Assembly (NCBI GenBank): GCA_002385605.1
Contig: DGDU01000054.1
Location: 48,363-68,586, forward strand
Reading direction: 5' to 3'
DNA length: 20,224 nt
From: Christensenella sp. UBA3944
GTDB taxonomy: Bacteria > Bacillota > Clostridia > Christensenellales > DTU072
How positions within the stretch are numbered: the first letter of the stretch is position 1; the number at the start of each line of letters is the position of its first letter. The position numbers and the translations under genes are program-made. The notes under the pieces were generated by a model that saw nothing but the letters and a program-made list of their open reading frames with translations, had not been told where the DNA came from and did not search any database. Shown piece after piece: positions 16,693 to 20,224 of the stretch.

Positions 16693-16842
16693 CCTATATT
16701 TAGTATTTATTATAGTGCAATAAATGACAAGAACCCGTCAAAACCCACGGGCGGAACTATAAAAAATCCGGTTTTTTCAATATTCGGACAGCAAGCGCCC
16801 GCTATGGGGTAATAAAAACTTCGGGCATTGTTCTCTAAAACC
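16670..16842. other. AT-rich intergenic region between the tRNA terminator and lacZ
   Basis: No gene seen. Besides the lacZ promoter elements it holds two short inverted repeats: CCCGT/ACGGG (16734-16738 and 16747-16751), and a run of six A, TCCGG and six T (16761-16777). GCCCG/CGGGC arms also occur near 16796-16827. None has the full form of a terminator, riboswitch or known operator. Confidence 0.4.
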
Positions 16843-16875
16843 AAAAAAAGGGCAAAATCTCGCGAAATTGCCCTT
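16843..16875 (-). terminator. Rho-independent terminator of the tRNA-Cys/tRNA-Leu transcript
   Basis: On the - strand, AAGGGCAA pairs with TTGCCCTT (16868-16875 with 16848-16855) around a 12-nt loop, and seven T follow (16843-16849, partly shared with the stem). It begins 3 nt after the CCA end of tRNA-Leu, as expected for a short tRNA unit. Confidence 0.85.
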
Positions 16876-16878
16876 AAT

Positions 16879-16965
16879 TGGTGCCGTTAGTCGGGGTCGA
16901 ACCGACATGGACTTGCGTCCGAGGGATTTTAAGTCCCTTGCGTCTGCCTGTTCCGCCATAACGGC
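16879..16965 (-). tRNA. tRNA-Leu (anticodon UAA)
   Basis: 87 nt including an encoded CCA. The acceptor arms GCCGTTA and TAACGGC pair fully. The anticodon stem AGGGA/TCCCT encloses CTTAAAA, giving anticodon TAA. A long variable arm (CGGACGCAAGTCCATG region) marks a class II Leu tRNA, and the T arm reads GTCGG-TTCGACC-CCGAC. It lies 6 nt downstream of tRNA-Cys in the same transcript. Confidence 0.96.
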
Positions 16966-16971
16966 AAAAGC

Positions 16972-17046
16972 TGGAGGCACCACCCGGATTTGAACCGGGG
17001 CATAAAGGTTTTGCAGACCTCTACCTTACCACTTGGTTATGGTGCC
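16972..17046 (-). tRNA. tRNA-Cys (anticodon GCA)
   Basis: 75 nt including an encoded CCA. The acceptor arms GGCACCA and TGGTGCC pair fully. The anticodon stem AGGT/ACCT encloses a CTGCAAA-type loop with anticodon GCA. The T arm is CCCGG-TTCAAAT-CCGGG. It is the first gene of a two-tRNA transcript. Confidence 0.96.
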
Positions 17047-17058
17047 GCGCGCTTAGGA

Positions 17059-17088
17059 ATTATATCATACATCTATAATGTATGTCCA
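17059..17088 (-). promoter_or_regulatory. Promoter of the tRNA-Cys/tRNA-Leu unit, with a dyad in the spacer
   Basis: On the - strand, TGGACA (17083-17088) is 18 nt from a perfect TATAAT (17059-17064), whose 3' edge is 12 nt before the tRNA-Cys 5' end. The spacer holds a 7-bp inverted repeat, CATACAT/ATGTATG with a 5-nt centre (17066-17084), which could bind a regulator or be chance in AT-rich DNA. Confidence 0.65.
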
Positions 17089-17131
17089 CAGATTAGCGCA
17101 AGATAATTTAATTTTAACAAATTTTATTATG

Positions 17132-17194
17132 CCGTTTTTTTATAAAACGGATACGGGCGGGAGCCCTTTAATATTATATCAAAACTCCCGCCCG
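17132..17194 (-). terminator. Double hairpin after the phosphoesterase gene, likely terminator
   Basis: On the - strand, CGGGCGGGAG (17185-17194) pairs perfectly over 10 bp with CTCCCGCCCG (17154-17163) around a 21-nt AT-rich loop. A second hairpin with CCGTTTT and AAAACGG arms (17132-17150) follows, its T and A runs within the stem. It begins about 22 nt after the stop of the upstream gene. There is no clean T-run right after the first stem, so termination is likely but not certain. Confidence 0.5.
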
Positions 17195-17216
17195 AACGAC
17201 AAGCTTTTTGGGATTT

Positions 17217-20200
17217 TTATGCTGCCGTTTTCTTACGCTTCGCTGCTTTTGCGGCAGTAACCGACACGGCGACAATCGACGAAATCACGACGGCGCCAAC
17301 AACGCTAAGCCCTATTATGGCCTTCAGGCTGTCCGAGCGGATGAGGCGCACCTTATCCTTTTCGATGTCGTACTCGTAGCCGAAATAATACAGGTCGCTT
17401 CCGTCAAACACGAGCTTGCCGAAGGTGGGGTTCTTAAGCGTGGGATTATGTAGCTTTTGCCCGAACTCTATGGGCAGGTCGGATTCGACATACTTATAGA
17501 ACTTGTCGCCGAAGGTGCCCAGCGTGACATAAAGCACGCCGTCGCCGTCTATCTTGCCCTTATCCTTGGCAAAGGACTTTACGGGGTTGCCCGCGCCGTC
17601 CAGATAATAGGTTTCGCAGTAGGTGTGGTCATGCCCGCCCAGCACCAGCTTTACGCCGTAATCGTAGAATATGGGGGTAAGCTGCTCCCTTAACGCGACT
17701 ACATCCTTTTCATTGACATGCGAGCCCGACGAATAAATGCTCTTGTGCATAATTACAACCTTAACCTTGTCGGTCGACTGCAAATCGTTTATGAGCCAGT
17801 TAAGCTGGTTGGTCGAAAGCCTGTTTCTTCTGTCGAGGCTGTTGGTGTTAAGCACGGTGAAGTGCACTCCGCTGTAATCGAAGCTATAGTAGAAGCCCGT
17901 GAGGTCGTCCTGCTCGGGGTAGCTTATATTATAGTGCAACGCAAGGTAGTTGTACGCCGATTGTATGGCGTTGGGGTCTATCTGCGAGTAGCTGGGCTTT
18001 TTGGCGTCGGGGGCCTTATAAGAGGATTTATCGTGGTTGCCCGCCGCCACTACCTGGGTGGTGTTGCCCCAGTAGCCCTGCAGGGTGTCAAGCAGGTACT
18101 TCCATTGTACGAGGTTCTTGCTGTTGTCCACTACATCGCCCGAGTTAAGCACAAAATCGTAACCTTTCGGGAATACTTCGCCCATCTTGCCCATTATCTT
18201 ATTTGAAAGCTCGTAGGTTCTTAGAGCCGAACCCTGAATGTCCGAGATAAGAAGGATTTCAAAGGGCGCCGATTCCTCCGCGGGAGCCGTCCTGAAGGTA
18301 TAAACGGGGCTCCAGTAGCTGTCGGCTGCGCTTCCCACGCGGTAGCTGTAAGTGGTGCCGGGCTTAAGCCCCGTAAGCTCTACCGAGTGCCTTCCCACGG
18401 GCACATGCATGAGGGTTGCGAATATGCCGAGGTCGATGCTCGCCGTGGTGGTGGCGTAAGAGGCAAAGCTTCCGCTCTTTTGGGTGGCGGCGGCAGCGTT
18501 AAATTCGCCTTCCATGTACTGTATCTCGGTGCCCGTGACGCGCCTGTCCGTAAACCACACAAAATTCTTTGTGGTGGCGGGGTCGGCGCCGAAGGTTACC
18601 GTAAGCATCGAGGGCAGCTTGCCGCTCTCGATGGTGGGATCTTCGGGCTTCATATCGGCGGTATAGGTAGCGGGCGCCGAGGGGTCGAACTTATAGGTTA
18701 CATAATCGCCGAAGCTTATTTCGTATTTCGCCGTTTCGTCTATATAGAATTGCGACATTATGTTATAGGCTATCTCGCCGAGCCCGGTATAGAAGCTGTC
18801 GGTTATGTAGCCTTCGATGATGTGGTCAAGCGTTTCCTCGAGTGTGCCTTCAAGCTCGAAGGGTATATCGATAAAGGCGCCAAGCAGGGTAATAACGCCG
18901 GGGGCGATGGTATCCAGAAGCACGGCCGAGCCGTCAATCTTTTGCCCCGCGGGCGTAAGCAGGTTCAATACGGCCTCTACCGCGGCCGCGTCCTTTGGGC
19001 TCAGCCCGTATGTGAGGTTGATGGGCTTCAGCAAGCCCTTAACAATCCTCATAAGGCCTATCTTGTCGCTAAGAAGGGTGTCAAACAGGAACTTAACTAT
19101 ATCGCCGTTCTTAAGCCCTTCCAGAGCCTCGAGGATGTAGGGATCGGCGTCGGCAAGAGCGGTATCTATGCCGCCCTGATGCGCGAGGTATACGCCCATG
19201 CCGAAATCAAAGAAGGTATCCCCTCTTCCGTTAACGGCGTAATAAAGAACGGTATCAACCATTTCATCAACATAGCCGCAAAGCTTCTTGCCCCTGCCCT
19301 CGCCCTGATAAGCGGGATTGGAGCCCTTGTAGGTGTAATCGGCAAGCACGACATCCTCGATATGAACTATGAGATTGTCGATAAGCGGGCCGGCTATGCC
19401 GAGGATGCTCGAAACAATGAAGTTATCCGAGTTGAACATACCCGTAACCATATCCGAAAGCCCCAGTATGAATTCGGGGTTAAGGTATGCGTATTTTACA
19501 TTGTTTACGATATTGCGGAACAGCTTGGTAACCGCGTATTCGCTGGCGTCCTTAATGTAATACTTGTTGCCCGTGTGCTCTATGTATTGAGTGAGGTTGC
19601 AGAATTCAAGATAGCTTTCGGTAATAAAGTTTTTGGTGAAGAGGTCGGTGATATCAACCTTTTCCACCAACTCCATTCTAGACTTATAATTTTCGGCGTA
19701 GGTGTTGCCAATGCTGCCCCTTTCGATAATTACATACCTCATGCCGCCCTTATAGCCCGTAAGCGAGCTGGTTTCGGTGTCGATAATAATATTATTGTTT
19801 AGGGACTGGTGCTTTGCTATATCGTTGGAGTGCATATGCCCCGTGAAGGCGTACCTTACGCCGATATCAGCGAGGAAGTCGGCAACCTCTCTCCAGCCGT
19901 AAATGGTGAAGTCCTTAAGCAGGCTGTCCTCTAAGGGGAAGTGGGGCACCAGATTGTGGTGCATCATGGCAAAAAGGGTCTTTCCGCCGAACTTTCCTTC
20001 TTCGGCTTTGGCGGCGATGTAATTTCTTGTGGACTCATAGAAATACCCGCCGGTATGGTGGTTTATAACGGGGTCGGAAAGCGGGCTGTCGATATTAATC
20101 AGCACGAAATTATTGGCAAGGTAAGCGATATAGGTAAGGTCGCCGTTATCGTAATCGGCGGTAACATTGTTTTCCTCGTATTGCCTCTCGATTATGATGT

Positions 20201-20224
20201 TTGAGGCGGTTTCGCTGTTAACAA
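17217..20224 (-). CDS. Tandem metallophosphoesterase, membrane-anchored (5' end outside the window)
   Basis: The frame is open to the window edge, giving at least 1001 residues; the apparent GTG start at 20105 is internal. The left part holds the C-terminal half of a first metallophosphoesterase domain, with an MMHHN motif (about 19957-19968) and GHMHSND (about 19822-19841). A helical region of ~350 residues follows, then a purple-acid-phosphatase N-terminal, fibronectin-like domain (PSMLTVTFG to TYSYRVG). A complete second domain comes next: ISDIQGS, NSGDVVDN, GNHD (18030-18041), MHKSIYSS and GGHDH (17625-17639). The C-terminus is one membrane segment (IIGLSVVGAVVISSIVAVSV) with a basic KRKK tail. 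It is probably secreted and held on the cell surface, hydrolysing phosphate esters. The substrate is unknown. Metal-ligand motifs are present in both domains as far as seen. Confidence 0.88.
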   Translation of the reverse strand, partial: VNSETASNIIIERQYEENNVTADYDNGDLTYIAYLANNFVLINIDSPLSDPVINHHTGGYFYESTRNYIAAKAEEGKFGGKTLFAMMHHNLVPHFPLEDSLLKDFTIYGWREVADFLADIGVRYAFTGHMHSNDIAKHQSLNNNIIIDTETSSLTGYKGGMRYVIIERGSIGNTYAENYKSRMELVEKVDITDLFTKNFITESYLEFCNLTQYIEHTGNKYYIKDASEYAVTKLFRNIVNNVKYAYLNPEFILGLSDMVTGMFNSDNFIVSSILGIAGPLIDNLIVHIEDVVLADYTYKGSNPAYQGEGRGKKLCGYVDEMVDTVLYYAVNGRGDTFFDFGMGVYLAHQGGIDTALADADPYILEALEGLKNGDIVKFLFDTLLSDKIGLMRIVKGLLKPINLTYGLSPKDAAAVEAVLNLLTPAGQKIDGSAVLLDTIAPGVITLLGAFIDIPFELEGTLEETLDHIIEGYITDSFYTGLGEIAYNIMSQFYIDETAKYEISFGDYVTYKFDPSAPATYTADMKPEDPTIESGKLPSMLTVTFGADPATTKNFVWFTDRRVTGTEIQYMEGEFNAAAATQKSGSFASYATTTASIDLGIFATLMHVPVGRHSVELTGLKPGTTYSYRVGSAADSYWSPVYTFRTAPAEESAPFEILLISDIQGSALRTYELSNKIMGKMGEVFPKGYDFVLNSGDVVDNSKNLVQWKYLLDTLQGYWGNTTQVVAAGNHDKSSYKAPDAKKPSYSQIDPNAIQSAYNYLALHYNISYPEQDDLTGFYYSFDYSGVHFTVLNTNSLDRRNRLSTNQLNWLINDLQSTDKVKVVIMHKSIYSSGSHVNEKDVVALREQLTPIFYDYGVKLVLGGHDHTYCETYYLDGAGNPVKSFAKDKGKIDGDGVLYVTLGTFGDKFYKYVESDLPIEFGQKLHNPTLKNPTFGKLVFDGSDLYYFGYEYDIEKDKVRLIRSDSLKAIIGLSVVGAVVISSIVAVSVTAAKAAKRKKTAA

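Noticed and set aside
16777..16983. Short - strand open frame across the tRNA-Leu gene
   Set aside because: It reads through the tRNA and terminator; the region is explained by RNA structure.
18387..19802. A 471-codon open frame on the + strand opposite the phosphoesterase gene
   Set aside because: The - strand frame has clear phosphoesterase motifs and runs through the whole region. The + frame has no ribosome binding site or recognisable domain and arises from biased codon use.
1..20224. CRISPR arrays, insertion sequences, integrases, riboswitches
   Set aside because: No regularly spaced repeats, transposase or recombinase motifs, or recognisable riboswitch cores were seen on either strand.

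Overview
The window looks like chromosomal DNA of a low- to mid-GC Bacillota bacterium, most likely an anaerobic Clostridia-type lineage. The grounds are strong AGGAGG-type ribosome binding sites, a DegV protein, an ApbE / NusG-II / Gx-transporter trio, a PfoR-like PTS_EIIC_2 protein, a polA-coaE pair, and tRNAs with encoded CCA ends. The taxonomic call is inference; there is no rRNA or other firm marker. Genes are densely packed and often overlap. I see no insertion sequence, integrase, phage gene or CRISPR array.

Left part (1-6642, + strand): one tight run of five genes. First is a 1278-residue superfamily 1 helicase with a Vsr/MTES_1575-like nuclease domain at its C-terminus, in which an expected catalytic Asp appears to be Ser. 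A DegV fatty-acid-binding protein follows. Then come three overlapping genes: an ApbE-type FAD:protein FMN transferase lipoprotein, an EetA-like NusG-domain-II membrane protein with a TTG start, and an EetB-like Gx-transporter integral membrane protein. The last three resemble the accessory part of flavin-based extracellular electron transfer or extracytosolic flavinylation clusters. The flavinylated acceptor protein is not in the window.

Middle (6667-11110, - strand): polA, coaE and a Y-family DNA polymerase form a likely operon read right to left. PolA has intact 5' nuclease and polymerase motifs but has lost the 3'-5' proofreading carboxylates. The Y-family polymerase overlaps coaE by 29 nt.

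Right-middle (11174-16590, - strand): a likely operon of a LacZ-type GH2 beta-galactosidase, a patatin-like acyl hydrolase whose ATG lies one nt after the lacZ stop, and a PfoR-like EIIC membrane protein without IIA or IIB partners. A TTGAAT-17-TAAAAT promoter precedes lacZ.

Right end (16843-20224, - strand): tRNA-Cys(GCA) and tRNA-Leu(UAA) in tandem, with their own promoter and an intrinsic terminator. Next to them is the 3' part of a large surface protein that carries two metallophosphoesterase domains and a C-terminal membrane anchor; its 5' end lies beyond the window. I did not find a clearly new multi-gene system. The best candidates for follow-up are the helicase-nuclease with the altered active site, the partial flavinylation cluster, the tandem phosphoesterase, and the lacZ-patatin-EIIC operon.
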